Assembly: GCA_033763575.1 (NCBI GenBank)
Contig: JANRKF010000017.1
Span: forward strand, 1 to 14,212
DNA: 14,212 nt
Reading direction: 5' to 3'
Source of the DNA: JANRKF01 sp033763575
GTDB taxonomy: Bacteria > Pseudomonadota > Alphaproteobacteria > Rickettsiales > SXRF01
Shown here: positions 14,156 through 14,212 of the stretch, piece after piece
Numbering within the stretch: the stretch's first letter is position 1
How the letters are laid out: every line of letters begins with the position of its first letter
Position numbers and translations under genes: made by a program
The notes under the pieces: generated by a model
The model's database searches: none
Told to the model about the DNA's origin: nothing
Seen by the model: only the letters and a program-made list of their open reading frames with translations

Positions 14156-14212
14156 TTATATTTCGGCACGGGCGGCGAAGGCCATTTCCAGCTTGGCGAG
14201 TTCTACCGCCAC
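14156..14212 (-). CDS. C-terminal tail of an unidentified protein (partial)
   Basis: The last 18 codons of a minus-strand frame enter from the right edge and stop with TAA at 14158-14156. They read VAVELAKLEMAFAARAEI. The codons are GC-rich at third positions and the peptide is an Ala/Glu/Lys-rich helix, as in neighbouring genes. Too little is visible to name it. A competing plus-strand frame (14021-14212) also stays open to the edge, but much of it runs through the palindrome. Confidence 0.4.
   Translation of the reverse strand: MAVELAKLEMAFAARAEI

Noticed and set aside
14021..14212. Plus-strand frame open to the right edge (64 codons)
   Set aside because: Much of it runs through the large palindrome and there is no clear ribosome-binding site; the minus-strand tail looked more gene-like. 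Kept only as an alternative because the window ends here.

Overview
The window looks like chromosomal DNA of an alphaproteobacterium with fairly high GC. Four things point there: a circularly permuted (acceptor piece first) tmRNA gene, a DksA whose zinc finger keeps only one cysteine, a TTAA-N7-TTAAC motif matching the CtrA consensus, and a ThyX-type thymidylate synthase. I cannot name a genus. The ends cut through two genes: a pseudouridine synthase (left, minus strand) and an unidentified protein (right, minus strand).

Layout. Positions 1-931 (minus): a class-I glutamine amidotransferase of the PuuD/peptidase C26 type, whose stop overlaps the start of an RsuA/RluB-like pseudouridine synthase. 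987-2473 (plus): motA-motB flagellar stator pair with a 4-base overlap. 2478-3098 (plus): a higB-higA toxin-antitoxin pair with its own promoter and an inverted-repeat operator. 3131-3216: a paired-hairpin repeat between convergent genes. 3224-4156 (minus): thyX. About 4298-4695 (plus): permuted ssrA. 4698-9326 (minus): a four-gene tripartite efflux operon in transcription order tolC-like, macA-like, ABC ATPase, macB-like permease. A 71-bp duplication/insertion carrying a hairpin separates the ATPase and permease genes. 9582-11693 (plus): a 703-residue protein in which a two-TM periplasmic Cache-like sensor is fused to an ALDH7-like aldehyde dehydrogenase, preceded by the CtrA-type site. 11879-13348 (minus): a Do/HtrA periplasmic protease with two PDZ domains. 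13506-13922 (minus): dksA. The intergenic spaces are rich in palindromes that look like small interspersed elements.

The genes do not form one pathway. Envelope functions predominate (stator, efflux pump, DegP, membrane-anchored ALDH), alongside stress and translation quality control (tmRNA, HigBA, DksA). The most unusual item is the sensor-aldehyde dehydrogenase fusion. After it come the 71-bp duplication inside the efflux operon, which appears to have rebuilt a start codon and ribosome-binding site for the permease, and the tmRNA tag with two ANDN blocks.
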